A stretch of DNA of 64,000 bases, from the NCBI GenBank assembly GCA_019635415.1, contig JAHBZN010000007.1:62001-126000 (forward strand), in the 5' to 3' direction. Shown here in pieces: positions 35,101 to 44,039 of this stretch; the first letter of the stretch is position 1; the number at the start of each line of letters is the position of its first letter. Under the pieces are notes generated by a model, which saw only the letters and a program-made list of their open reading frames with translations, made no database searches and was not told the origin of the DNA. The translations under genes and the position numbers were made by a program. The stretch comes from Ramlibacter sp. (lineage in GTDB: Bacteria; Pseudomonadota; Gammaproteobacteria; Burkholderiales; Burkholderiaceae_C).

Positions 35101-38100
35101 GGGGGCACTACCCGCCCCGCCCCCAGAGCCTGTCGGCTCCAGATAAAGTGCGGATGCACCTGCTTCGGCGCTGGAGATCGATTTGGCGTCAACGTAGACG
35201 CCAATGCTGAACGTCTTGTTCGTTGTCGTGACGGTGTGCTCATCCTTCGACGCCAGCAATTCCACATTCTTCGCATCCAGTTTCACGTCGCCGTCCGCGT
35301 GAACTTCAGAGCCTTGCACGGTCAAAGTGCCCTGGGTCGCGTTGAGGTTGGCGTTTCCGCGCACGTTAAAAGTTGAAGCCGCGCTGGTTTTATCGACGTC
35401 ATTGATGGTGCTTTCCGTCTGGGAGTACAGAACCCCTTGGGCATGGCCGATGGCGCGCGCATCTGCAAATGCCACGTCGGCGCTTCCCTGGTTGCCCATC
35501 TGCTTGCTGCTCGAATAGGTTTCCTGAGAGAAAGAACTACCCGAAGGGCCCGACTGAGGCGCAGCATCTCGCGTGGGCATCACGTCGTTGATCGTTCTCA
35601 TTGCGTCTGCGGAAAGATCCTGCCCCGCGACGATTGAGGTCAGCACGGTGGTCTTGGTTGTGGCCACATCCTCTCGTGTACCGATCACCAGATTTCCCGC
35701 GCTGGTCGCCGTCAGGTCCCCACCCACATCGACGTTGGTACTGTAGAACGACGTGTCCCCTCCCTTGCTCGTCATGGTGAGGTTGCCGCCTGATGACAAG
35801 CTGGAGCCGATATTCGTCTCCGTGGTTGTTGACGAAGTCCAGTGCATAGAGGACAAGCCGCTCTGTGCTGAACCGAACGACGAGGTTCGGTTCTTGTCGA
35901 CGATGGTGTCGAACGTGATGGCGTTTCCGGCCGTGAGGACGGTATCCGCGCCCGCTGCAAGAGTTGCTCCAGTGACCTTGATGTCGCCGCCCGCATCCAG
36001 CGAGAGGGAGCCCGTCGCTTCAATGGCAGCGGCTTTACCTATGACGGTATTGCAGGAGATGGCACTCGCGTCGCAATCCGTGTGCACCTTGGTTTCGTTG
36101 ACAATGTCGCCCGACGTCGAGGTCAGCGACACATCGCCGCCCTTGATGGTGCCGCTGGTGTTGGTGATGTCGCCAGTAGCCTGGATTTTGAGGCTGTTGC
36201 TGCCAACGATAGTGGCGCCCTCGTTCGTCACCTCTGTCATGTTCGTCATGGTGAGGTCGTCGGCGGCGATCACCGTGCCGGTCTGAATTCCCGCAATGGT
36301 GGCTTGGGAGAGGTACACCACGGGGGTCAGCACATCCTGCCCGTTCACGTTCACCGTGACCATCCATACCACGTCATGCGTCAATGAGGCCAGTTGCGCG
36401 TCGGTCGGTGCCGCTCCCCAGGTAAAACCCAGACGGGTGGCCTCGGTCGCGCCCTGTGACATCAGGGAACGCAGCAAATCTGTCTCCGACCCATACCCAG
36501 CCAACAGATTGCGTCCCGTCTGGGTAATCAGTTGCTGGCGGATCAGGTAGGCCTCGTAGTTGGAGTCCCCCAGCCGCTTCGTGAGGTTGTCGGGATCGAG
36601 ACCAAACTGCGTCGCCAGGAAGGTCGATCCGTAGGCATTGCTTCCACCAGAAAACAGCGGATTTGTCTCAACCAGATAGTCAGCCGACGAGCCTGGGTTG
36701 GTGACGAAATAGCCATTGGGGTTGGTGGGTAGCTGTACGGTAACGCCGCCGAACTGGACCGACGAGGCGCCGCCCACGGGAGTGGCATTGATGGCGGGAG
36801 ACGTGCCATCGGCAAGGGTAATGCCTGCGGCCCCTCCCGTGGGCGAGACACCTCCCGCAGCTGGAGCGCCACTGGTGGCCGGAGTCCCGCTGGCCGGTGG
36901 CGCTCCGCTGGCCGGCGAAGCGCCATTGGCAGAGGGCGCTCCCGTCGCCGATACCGAATTGCGTGTGGCGCCGAAAGCCGACCCCGTGGTGGTGAGGCCG
37001 AAACCTGAGGCATTGAGGCTGCTGGCAAAGATGCCGGCGTTCCGGGTGCTGACCACTCCTTGCCCGGTCAACTGATCCAGTACCTCGTTCTTGCGCGTCT
37101 TGTCTTCGTACTTGGCCGGACCCAGCGCGATCCAATGGGTGTACAGCTCCCAAGTGTGCTGATGCTCCTGGAAGCCCAATGACAGACTGTCATTGACAAA
37201 GCTTCCCGACCCCGTGAGCGTGACGGTCGGCGCAGAAATGCTGCTGCCCAGGTTGGACCCGCTGGTGAAGCCCGCAATCGTGATGGCCGAGCCCCCGATG
37301 ATCTGTGGCGTGAATGCTGGCGCGGTGTTGTTCGCGTACTGCTGCTCGAGGCGCCACGTGTCCTTCCAGTACTGGGTTTCGTAGTTGTCTGGAAACGAAT
37401 ACCAGCTGTCCGTCTGGTAGTTTGTCGCGGGAGTCGACGACACCGTCACCCAGGTGCGTGTGTCGCCACCTGTCACCTCGTTCTTGAAAGTCGGCGCATT
37501 GATATTGATGCTGCCGCCAGCCCGGATCATGCTGTTGTTGGTGAACGTTCCATTGGTGTTCAGGGAGATGTTGCCGTCCGCGTCAATCGTTCCCTGCGGG
37601 GCGGTCAGTGTGGCGGCATTGGTGAAACTCCCGTTGGTCGCGGTGGCCGTCAGGTTGCCAGCGGCATAGAGCGCGCCTGCGTTGGTGAAGCTCGTCGCCG
37701 CAGTGGCCGTGAGATTGCCCAGCGCTGAAATGCCGCCCGTGGCGGTGTTGTTGATGGCCCCGCCACTGCTGACCGTCAGGTTGCCGCCTGAATGCAATGC
37801 GCCTGTGTTGTTCAAAGCGCCGGCCGTCACGATGTTCGTGGTACCGCCCGCCGTTGAGCCCACGATCCTCGCTGTGGTTCCACCGATGGTCAGTGTGTTG
37901 GCATCGACACTCATGTTGCCCGTGGAGCCCAGAGCACCGCTGGTACCCAGGTTCAGCGTGTTGGCACTTATCTCCACGGTGCCACCGCGCATGGAGGCGT
38001 TGCCACTGAAGGTAATGTGATCGATTCGTCCGCCGCTCGCCCCCTTGATATCCAGCAATCCCCCCGCCTCCACCTTGCCGGCGTTGGTGATGCCTTGGGC

Positions 38101-41100
38101 ATCCGGGCCTCGCAGGGTGAGATTGCCTCCGGTCAGGATGTTTCCGGCGGCTGCGTTGGTGAACCCCGTGGTGAAATTCAGCACGGCCGTGCCCGAGGAT
38201 TGAAGGGTTCCGTCATTCGAGATGGAGTCCGCCGTCACAGTGCCACCGCCCGAACCCTGGGTGGAGAGCGTCAGTGTCCCCGTGTTGGCCAGTGCATTGG
38301 CCACGGTAACCGTGGCGCCACTCCCCCCCTGGATCGTGCCACCGTTGTCAAGGCTGGCCGAAGACAGTGTGAGCTGGTTCGCCAGCAGCTTGCCCGAGGT
38401 GTTGCTCACCGAGGTCGTTGAAGTCACCGTGGCCGAGCCGGTCGACTGCACCGTGCCCGTGTTGGTGATCTGATTGGCCACCAGGCTGCCACTGCCGCCC
38501 GCGTTGGTCGACAAGGTGAGGACGCCGCTGTTGTTGGCGGCGTTCGTCACGGTCACGGCGGCGCTCGTCCCGCCTTGCAGCGTTCCAGCGTTGGTCAGGC
38601 CCGCCGATGTCAGGGTAAGCTGGTCGGCCAGGACCTTGCCAGTGCCGGTGTTGTTCATCGATGTGTTGACGGACAGGTTGGCGGTGCCGGCGGATTGCAG
38701 AGTGCCGCTGTTGGTCAACTGATCGGTCTGCAGTGTCCCGCTGCCTGAATTGCTGGTTGAAAGGGTCAGCACTCCGCTGTTGGTCACTGCGTGGGCCACG
38801 GTGGCCGAGGTGCCCGTGGCGCCCTGCAGGGTGCCGGCGTTGTTCAGATCTGCGGAGGTCAGCGTGAGTTGATTGGCCAGGATCTTGCCAGTACTGGTGT
38901 TGCCAAGGGTTGTGGCAACACTCAGGTTGGCCGTGCCCGCAGATTGCAGCGTGCCGCTGTTGCCGACCGCATTGGCGGTCAGGGTGCCTCCGCCAGCGCT
39001 GGTCGTCGCCAGGGTAAGCACCCCGCTGTTGGTCACCGTGTTGGTCACATTCAGCGAAGTGTTGGTGCCGCCCTGGATCGTGCCACCGTTGTTCAGGTCA
39101 GCCGAGGTCAGACTGAGCTGATCTGCCAGCAAAACGCCCGCGGTGTTGCTCAATGTCCCGCCGGCGTTCAGCGTCGCCAATCCGGACGATTGAAGCGTGC
39201 CGCTGTTGGTGATCTGATTTGACATCACCGTACCGCTACCGCCGGCCACAGTGGACAGGATCAACGTGCCACTGTTCGCAAAGCTATTGCTCGCGGCAAT
39301 CGCCGTTCCGACACTGCCCTGAACGACCCCCCCGTTGGTCACATCGGCTGCGGTCAGGTTGAGCTGGCTGGCCAGAACCTTGCCGGACGTATTGTTGAGC
39401 GAGGCTGACGCGTTCAATGTCCCGGTACCGGACGACTGAAGCGTCCCGCTGTTGGTGATGTGGCTCGCACTGACGCTGCCGTTGCCCCCCGTTGCCGTGG
39501 AAAGAATCAGGGTGCCACTGTTGTCAACACTGTTGGTGGCGCTGACTGTCGCCGTCGTCGCGCCCTGGATGGCTCCCGCATTGCTGATATCCGCAGCATT
39601 CAGGGTCAGCCGGTCGGCCAGCAACTTGCCCGCGCTGTTGTTGAGTGAGCCGCTTGCCTGCAGCGTGGCTGCCCCCGATGATTGCAGCGTTCCGCTGTTG
39701 CTGATCTGGCCGGCTGTGACGGTGCCGCCGCCGGCACCATCATTCGACAGGATCAGGGTTCCACTGTTGTTGACAGCCCCTGAGGCCTTCAGGGTCGCGC
39801 TGGCATTGCCTTGAATGATGCCCGCGGAGCCCAGGTCGCCGGCTGTCACGTTCAGTTGCTCGGCCAGCAGCTTGCCGCTGGCGGTGTTGCTCGCAGCGCC
39901 CGACACATTGAGCGTTGCAGTGCCAGAAGACTGGAGTGTGCCGCCATTGCTGAGCGTGCCGGCGGAAATAGTGCCGCTTCCACCTGCGGTGGTCGAAAGG
40001 ATCAACGTCCCGGTGTTGCTGGCTGCTCCCGTGACAGAGAGCGTCGCCCCGGTACTGCCCTGAAGAATGCCACCATTGCTCAGCCCAGCGGTGGCCAGGT
40101 TGACCTGGTCGGCGATGACTTTGCCATCCGTGTTATTGGCCAGTGTCAGGGCCGTTCCTGAGACCGTTAGCGTGGCCCCCGCCTGCAGGACGCCAGCGGC
40201 GTTGTTGTCGAGTTGCGCCGAATTGCCATCTGCGTTGATCAAGAGATCATGACCGGCAAGCACCTTGCCGCTGTTCGCGCCTCCGGCGCCGGTGACATGC
40301 AGCATGAGGTCCCGATTGACCTGCAGGGTGCCACTGTTGTTCAGTTGTCCGATACTCAGCTCGGCTGAGGTGCCCGCCCCCGCCGCCGCGACAAAGGTGC
40401 CCGAATTGTTCAAGCTGCCTATATGCGCCAGCGTACCGGAGGTGCCTTGCATGGCGCCGCTATTGCTGGCTTGCCCCGCCTGCAGGTTCAGCAGGCCGTC
40501 CGCCAGAATGACACCGTCGGCAAGATTAGCGAGCCCTGCGGTCGCCCCCCCAGCGCGATCGGCGATCGACACCTTGTTCCTTGCATAGAGTGAACCACTG
40601 TTGCTCAACGTTCCGTCCATGCGGGTGATGAGATCGCCGCTGACGGCGGCAACCGTGCCCGCATTGCTCATGCCGTTCCCCGCAGTCAGGCTGACGTTGC
40701 CCGACGAGGACTGGATGGCTTGCCCCTCGCCTGCCGCGGTACTGATCTGACCAGACGCAACAATGGACAAATCACCCGCGGACGAGACTGCTGCCTTGCC
40801 CAGAGCCAGGTTCCCCGACGTCGAGGACAAGTCGAGCGTGCCCCCCGCCGTCAGGCTCCCACCCGATGTGCCGACGGCGAGCGATCCCGTTCCAGCTGAG
40901 AACTGCCCTCCCGTCCCCCAGGAGACCCCATCCAGCGCGGCTGTGCCGGCCGTCGTCAAGGTCACGCGACCCGCACCGTAGCGCTTGTTGTTGTCAGCGG
41001 TGCCTGCGTCGCTCGCGCTGTCATTCAACTGCCCCGCATTCACGTTCAGGTTGGCTCCTGCCACCAGCACCCCGCCCTTCAGCAGCACGCCACCGTTGGA

Positions 41101-42240
41101 GCCGGTGGCCTGCAAGCTCAGATCCCCCGCGGACGACACCTGGGCATCCATGAGGCTCAGGGCATCGGCGCCCTCCGCGTTGCTCGCCAGCACGACGTGC
41201 CGCTGGGCGGCGACCTTTCCGCGGAACTCGACCTTTCCAGAACTGCTGAGGCTGAAGTCATCTGCGCTGGCCGCAACGTCACCGAGCATCCGGACGCCCA
41301 CGCCGGCTTCCGTGGCGATGATCCGGATGCGCCCGCCATACATGCCGCCCAGGGCCGATGCGTCGATGGCATAGGAGGGCGTGGCATCCGTACCGGCGCC
41401 AGCCTCACCGGTAACGGACCGGGTGGTGTAGCTCCACTGGTTCAGCCCGGCCGTTAGCCCAAGCGTCCCCAGGGCGCCCACGTTGACCTGGCCATCGAGC
41501 TTGATGGCACGCGTGACAAGGTCCAGGATCTGCTGCGCGCTCGCATTCAGGCCCAGCCCCTCGACCAGGATGTCGCCGCCATTGACATTGAATCCCGTCA
41601 GGCTGCCATCTGCCGCCAAGCCCGGCAGGCCCGTGGTCAGCGTTACCCGGTCGGTGTTCAGGAATCCGCACCCTGAACACGTGATGCCGTAGGGGTTGGC
41701 CACGATCACGTCAGCCTTGTTGCCCAGCACTTCCGTGAAGCCGGCCAGGTTGCTGCGGTTGGGCGCCACCACCTGGTTCAAGATCACCTGGGCAGGAGCC
41801 CCCAGATTGAGGTTGCCCATGACATGGCCCGCCAATTGGGACTGGGCACCCAGGACCCCCGGCGTGTTGTTCAGGACGAGGCCGCGGGCGTCGACGTTGT
41901 ACTGGAGGTACTGATTGCTGGAAAGTCCCGCCGCGTTGGGGGTATTGATGTTGACCACCGGAACCCCATTGGGGTTGAGATAGGCCTGCGTGTTGCCGCC
42001 GGCCGGCACCACCGTGTTCGCCACGGGCAGGGCTTGCGCGGACGCACCGCTGGCCATGCCGCCGCCCCAGGCCATGCCTGTGGCGAAGGCGAGCGTGCTG
42101 GCCAGGCGACTGGCCGGCCCCGGCGCCGACCGGCTGCTCTTGGAGCGTCCGCTTGCCGTTTCGGGCGCCACGACATAGGCGCCCCGAGATTCACTCCACA
42201 CCAGCCGAAAGGAACGGTTCACCGTCGCGTGCTTGTACAT
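32191..42240 (-). CDS. cdiA: Giant two-partner-secretion exoprotein (CdiA/FHA-like), C-terminal DUF6883-like toxin candidate
   Basis: This 3349-residue TpsA protein starts with an extended signal peptide region (FRLVWSESRGAYVVAPE). The TPS haemagglutination-activity domain runs to about residue 320 and includes ANPYGITCSGCGFLNT near residue 182. Residues ~710-1357 are eight beta-helix repeats. A Ser/Ala/Pro/Gly-rich spacer at about 1763-1803 is followed by the conserved KRLGDSNYEAYLIRQQL and THDVVW module (about 1880-1965). FHA-2-like repeats run to about 2900. A PAPSPS repeat and a (Gly-Asn)12 linker then precede the last ~100 residues. This tail (ATWLQQELGFDKGNLQQLA, DVTFVFKK) looks like DUF6883. 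I see no VENN motif. It follows cdiB by 36 bp and overlaps cdiI. Confidence 0.88.
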   Translation of the reverse strand: MYKHATVNRSFRLVWSESRGAYVVAPETASGRSKSSRSAPGPASRLASTLAFATGMAWGGGMASGASAQALPVANTVVPAGGNTQAYLNPNGVPVVNINTPNAAGLSSNQYLQYNVDARGLVLNNTPGVLGAQSQLAGHVMGNLNLGAPAQVILNQVVAPNRSNLAGFTEVLGNKADVIVANPYGITCSGCGFLNTDRVTLTTGLPGLAADGSLTGFNVNGGDILVEGLGLNASAQQILDLVTRAIKLDGQVNVGALGTLGLTAGLNQWSYTTRSVTGEAGAGTDATPSYAIDASALGGMYGGRIRIIATEAGVGVRMLGDVAASADDFSLSSSGKVEFRGKVAAQRHVVLASNAEGADALSLMDAQVSSAGDLSLQATGSNGGVLLKGGVLVAGANLNVNAGQLNDSASDAGTADNNKRYGAGRVTLTTAGTAALDGVSWGTGGQFSAGTGSLAVGTSGGSLTAGGTLDLSSTSGNLALGKAAVSSAGDLSIVASGQISTAAGEGQAIQSSSGNVSLTAGNGMSNAGTVAAVSGDLITRMDGTLSNSGSLYARNKVSIADRAGGATAGLANLADGVILADGLLNLQAGQASNSGAMQGTSGTLAHIGSLNNSGTFVAAAGAGTSAELSIGQLNNSGTLQVNRDLMLHVTGAGGANSGKVLAGHDLLINADGNSAQLDNNAAGVLQAGATLTVSGTALTLANNTDGKVIADQVNLATAGLSNGGILQGSTGATLSVTGAASNTGTLILSTTAGGSGTISAGTLSNGGTLQSSGTATLNVSGAASNTASGKLLAEQLNVTAGDLGSAGIIQGNASATLKASGAVNNSGTLILSNDGAGGGTVTAGQISNSGTLQSSGAATLQASGSLNNSAGKLLADRLTLNAADISNAGAIQGATTATVSATNSVDNSGTLILSTATGGNGSVSASHITNSGTLQSSGTGTLNASASLNNTSGKVLASQLNLTAADVTNGGVVQGSVGTAIAASNSFANSGTLILSTVAGGSGTVMSNQITNSGTLQSSGLATLNAGGTLSNTAGVLLADQLSLTSADLNNGGTIQGGTNTSLNVTNTVTNSGVLTLATTSAGGGTLTANAVGNSGTLQSAGTANLSVATTLGNTSTGKILANQLTLTSADLNNAGTLQGATGTSATVAHAVTNSGVLTLSTSNSGSGTLQTDQLTNSGTLQSAGTANLSVNTSMNNTGTGKVLADQLTLTSAGLTNAGTLQGGTSAAVTVTNAANNSGVLTLSTNAGGSGSLVANQITNTGTVQSTGSATVTSTTSVSNTSGKLLANQLTLSSASLDNGGTIQGGSGATVTVANALANTGTLTLSTQGSGGGTVTADSISNDGTLQSSGTAVLNFTTGFTNAAAGNILTGGNLTLRGPDAQGITNAGKVEAGGLLDIKGASGGRIDHITFSGNASMRGGTVEISANTLNLGTSGALGSTGNMSVDANTLTIGGTTARIVGSTAGGTTNIVTAGALNNTGALHSGGNLTVSSGGAINNTATGGISALGNLTATAATSFTNAGALYAAGNLTATATNGSFTNAATLTAPQGTIDADGNISLNTNGTFTNNSMIRAGGSININAPTFKNEVTGGDTRTWVTVSSTPATNYQTDSWYSFPDNYETQYWKDTWRLEQQYANNTAPAFTPQIIGGSAITIAGFTSGSNLGSSISAPTVTLTGSGSFVNDSLSLGFQEHQHTWELYTHWIALGPAKYEDKTRKNEVLDQLTGQGVVSTRNAGIFASSLNASGFGLTTTGSAFGATRNSVSATGAPSANGASPASGAPPASGTPATSGAPAAGGVSPTGGAAGITLADGTSPAINATPVGGASSVQFGGVTVQLPTNPNGYFVTNPGSSADYLVETNPLFSGGSNAYGSTFLATQFGLDPDNLTKRLGDSNYEAYLIRQQLITQTGRNLLAGYGSETDLLRSLMSQGATEATRLGFTWGAAPTDAQLASLTHDVVWMVTVNVNGQDVLTPVVYLSQATIAGIQTGTVIAADDLTMTNMTEVTNEGATIVGSNSLKIQATGDITNTSGTIKGGDVSLTSTSGDIVNETKVHTDCDASAISCNTVIGKAAAIEATGSLSLDAGGDIKVTGATLAAGADTVLTAGNAITFDTIVDKNRTSSFGSAQSGLSSMHWTSSTTTETNIGSSLSSGGNLTMTSKGGDTSFYSTNVDVGGDLTATSAGNLVIGTREDVATTKTTVLTSIVAGQDLSADAMRTINDVMPTRDAAPQSGPSGSSFSQETYSSSKQMGNQGSADVAFADARAIGHAQGVLYSQTESTINDVDKTSAASTFNVRGNANLNATQGTLTVQGSEVHADGDVKLDAKNVELLASKDEHTVTTTNKTFSIGVYVDAKSISSAEAGASALYLEPTGSGGGAGSAPLATTKADAIAKTENDAAVTIGQRVESKTTTDKTVVNQGAKISSGGATTVTAAETAKFVGSQVTAGTDLNISATDILNQAVHDEKSVTTEWSQETQGLNFDVKTDSQAYARSRVTEYGGTPGAGVKLLADNKTDVSIGYRNNQRSGTDSEGSTNVVANQFTAGNNVTRTATNSIVDQGTQITATSGNITQSAVAITDEAVSDTAWKKTSESNKDMRVGLYVGTWAEEIAGGQAGVGGVGMNNGLSPTLDVSAGIRSYNFGRDTYKDATVEAASTTSYAAGGNITSTSNGGKTTLVGAQLNAGGDISITGSSVEIKAAQDKSTVNTGLLDWKEDARAGIVLTGNVKNASVTAGGLAESVTAMEKMDITQGRSTAVVGSIASTGGSVRIGANGASAETGSVVLEGTSITAQKDVSLTSDQGNVVLEAAKDVENKNGLGGNMIAKLRAKVELGVSLETGLAWEVAAGYEATTGHIKQDYEKVASVGANITSSTGNTTISAGDSVTTKGATVSAAGATSVQATNGISLLEATNSETLSTSGHASFGAGGFSSTVDSPVSWSVAEATTGLEATHTIKQGQATTISSGANSQTALGSTSGKIISQEAVLGPNVSGAPQIEAVAKSNEDSRTAFGVDVTVVAASNPAASRIAEAPRVVDMDLYEVKNRMQVDAGDWLGKGDIQTVQNRSALGAGGSTPAPSPSPAPSPSPAPSPAPAPSPAPAPSPAPAPSPAPAPSPSPAPSPSPVGVGAGGGGLSLPVMPVAAEVMTSPVGLVAPVVALAPAPLVASISPVAAAAPVSAVSPIAPVGGLDAPVLSPVLPSPVAVVPPVLKAPVAEAPPPAQGPGNGNGNGNGNGNGNGNGNGNGNGNGHGHGHRLNAANLLTKLKDAVLDAVNPQSQTKATWLQQELGFDKGNLQQLASQISFSESKAVATPNGQTFEQAIPIHGPNGKTMDVTFVFKKDDTGAVSLVAGFPAKK
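32515..32586 (-). repeat. Hexanucleotide tandem repeat encoding (Gly-Asn)12
   Basis: Twelve 6-bp units on the plus strand (cccatt, 8 x gccatt, cccgtt, 2 x tccgtt) encode a Gly-Asn dipeptide repeat on the minus strand. Short Gly-His repeats follow. It forms a flexible linker directly in front of the C-terminal toxin candidate. Simple repeats like this can change length by slippage in whole dipeptide steps without shifting the frame. Confidence 0.9.
32891..33034 (-). repeat. 18-bp tandem repeat encoding Pro/Ala/Ser-rich hexapeptides
   Basis: Eight consecutive 18-bp units run on the plus strand. Units 1, 2, 7 and 8 begin gagggactcggt and units 3-6 begin gcgggactcggt. Each unit encodes a PAPSP(S/A)-type hexapeptide in the exoprotein. 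This forms a rigid Pro-rich spacer before the hydrophobic and Gly-Asn linkers. Unit identity is nearly perfect, which implies recent expansion. Confidence 0.95.
38190..40100 (-). repeat. Eight ~245-bp repeats encoding ~82-residue beta-helix units
   Basis: Each unit contains, in order, a GTLQSSG (variants GTLQSAG, GTVQSTG) turn, a KLLADQLTL strand and the pattern NNGGTIQG, then NSGTLILST. The first anchors lie near 39930, 39681, 39430, 39188, 38943, 38695, 38451 and 38202 on the plus strand, a spacing of about 243-250 bp. They build a stretched part of the beta-helical fibre of the TpsA protein. Degenerate shorter copies precede it. Confidence 0.88.
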
Positions 42241-42275
42241 GGCTAAGACCCAAAAAGAGGTTTGTCGAAGAAGCG

Positions 42276-44039
42276 TCAGATCGAGCAGCTGAGTCGCACC
42301 CAGGTCTGGGGCGATTCGCGTGTGAAGAACGAGGGGAATGAAATGGGAGCCGCCACTGACACGTCAAGCGCCAGGGCTTTCCAGGACAGCGTGGCACCCA
42401 GCGCCATGCCGGTCAGTTGCCCCTCCTGGGCGCCCGACGCGACGCTGGACACGCGACCCGTATCGAGGGCGCCGTACAGGCGCAACGCCACGGCCTGCCC
42501 ACCCAGGTTCAACATGTGGCGCGAGGACAGCTCGTTGCGAAGGTAGAAGCCCTTGTCGCCCGAAAGGCTGTTGCGACTGAAGCCGCGAACGCTGTACAGG
42601 CCGCCAATGGCAATCTGCTCCGAGCCATGCAACGCCATGCGCGCGTGCTGGCCTGTCAGCTGGCTCGACAGCGAGACATCAACGCCTCCCCATTTCATGG
42701 GCCGGAAATAGCTGAACGCATAGTTCAGGCGGGTGAACTGGGAATGAGGAGCGCCGTCTGGCAGGTTGGGAGCGTCGGTCTGTGCGCCACCCAGCTTCAG
42801 CCCCTTGGCCACACCGAGCTCGGTGGACACAACACCACCCAGCATGGTGGTCGAGACACCCACACCCAGATCCAGAACGCTGAGCCGCCGGCTGCTCACC
42901 GCAAGGTATTCGCCAGCGAAGTAGTTCTCCGTGCTCTTGGCGGTGTAGCCCGCCGACAGCGTGACCCGCGTGCGCTGGTTGCGGTACATCACCCGTTCCA
43001 GTTTCAGCCCATCGGTGCCACTGTTGCCGTTGGAGCGCAGCCGCAACCCGCTCGGGGCCGTGATCATGGTCGCATAGCTGGAGCGGCTGACCGAGCCCGA
43101 CAAGGTCGTGTAGCCGAATGGCACCACCAGACTCAGGTTATCGCTGACCGCCGAGCGGCTCTCGCGGTCATTGGGCGCCGATTGCCGATGGGTCAGCGAA
43201 GTCAGTTCGTTCAGGCCCAGCACGCCATCGGCGACCAGCGTGAGCCCCACCTGGTTCTTTCCGGTGGATTCCGAACCCTGGTTGTCCAGGCTCAGCGTCG
43301 CGTGGAGGGGTGACGCAGGCCGATTGCGCACCACCACCGTACTGGCACCCGCACGTTGTCCTGGTTTGATGTCCAGTTGGGCGTTGTTCGAGGACAGCCG
43401 GTTGACCTGATCAATACCCTGCTCGAGGTCGCGCAAATTCAGCAGGTCCCCAGCACCGGCGGGGAATGCCGTGGTGGGCCTGATGCTGCGGGCCCCGTCG
43501 TCCTCCACCACGATCCGTTCGATGCGGCCCTCCAGCACCTGGATGCGCAGCAACCCCGTCGACAGCTCCTGTGAAGGCAGGTAGGCCCGGGTCGTGATGT
43601 AACCGCGCTGAACGTAGTCCAGCGTGATCGCTCCGAGAATCTGCTCGATCTCCTTCACGCCGACGCAGTGGCCCGAGAAATCGCGGCCCAGCCGCTCTCG
43701 GACCTCGGGCGAAAGATGGGGAGCGCCCTCGATCGAGAGGGTCTTGATGTCGGTGCAGGCTGCGCTGCTGGCGGGGAGCTGCACCTTCGGCAGGAACTGA
43801 CTGGGATCGGCCCCCGACGGAGCACCGGGCGCCCGCCTCGCCGCGTCCAGGTCCCGCTGCAAGCGCTCCTGGTTTTCCCGTTGGAGGATTTCCGCCTGAC
43901 GCGCGGCTTCTGCACGGTCTGCCGCCGTCTGGGCCTGTGCCGCGAAGGCCAGGGCCACCAGACCCACTCCTGCTGCCCCTCGGATAAAGCCACCGGGCTT
44001 GCGCCATGTCCCGGTTGTCCTGCTTCTTCGAATCGCCAT
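42276..44039 (-). CDS. cdiB: TpsB outer-membrane transporter (CdiB / ShlB / FhaC type)
   Basis: This is the Omp85-superfamily transporter that moves the TpsA protein across the outer membrane. It has 587 residues from the ATG at 44039, behind AGGTG, although the reading frame also opens with an upstream GTG. The N-terminus has a basic region followed by a signal peptide (GVGLVALAFAAQAQ). POTRA_2 domains follow (CTDIKTLSIEG, LRIQVLEGRIERIVVED). The C-terminal beta-barrel carries the VRGF motif near residue 484 (GGLYSVRGFSRNSL). The gene lies directly upstream of the giant TpsA gene, as in most TPS loci. Confidence 0.95.
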   Translation of the reverse strand: MAIRRSRTTGTWRKPGGFIRGAAGVGLVALAFAAQAQTAADRAEAARQAEILQRENQERLQRDLDAARRAPGAPSGADPSQFLPKVQLPASSAACTDIKTLSIEGAPHLSPEVRERLGRDFSGHCVGVKEIEQILGAITLDYVQRGYITTRAYLPSQELSTGLLRIQVLEGRIERIVVEDDGARSIRPTTAFPAGAGDLLNLRDLEQGIDQVNRLSSNNAQLDIKPGQRAGASTVVVRNRPASPLHATLSLDNQGSESTGKNQVGLTLVADGVLGLNELTSLTHRQSAPNDRESRSAVSDNLSLVVPFGYTTLSGSVSRSSYATMITAPSGLRLRSNGNSGTDGLKLERVMYRNQRTRVTLSAGYTAKSTENYFAGEYLAVSSRRLSVLDLGVGVSTTMLGGVVSTELGVAKGLKLGGAQTDAPNLPDGAPHSQFTRLNYAFSYFRPMKWGGVDVSLSSQLTGQHARMALHGSEQIAIGGLYSVRGFSRNSLSGDKGFYLRNELSSRHMLNLGGQAVALRLYGALDTGRVSSVASGAQEGQLTGMALGATLSWKALALDVSVAAPISFPSFFTRESPQTWVRLSCSI

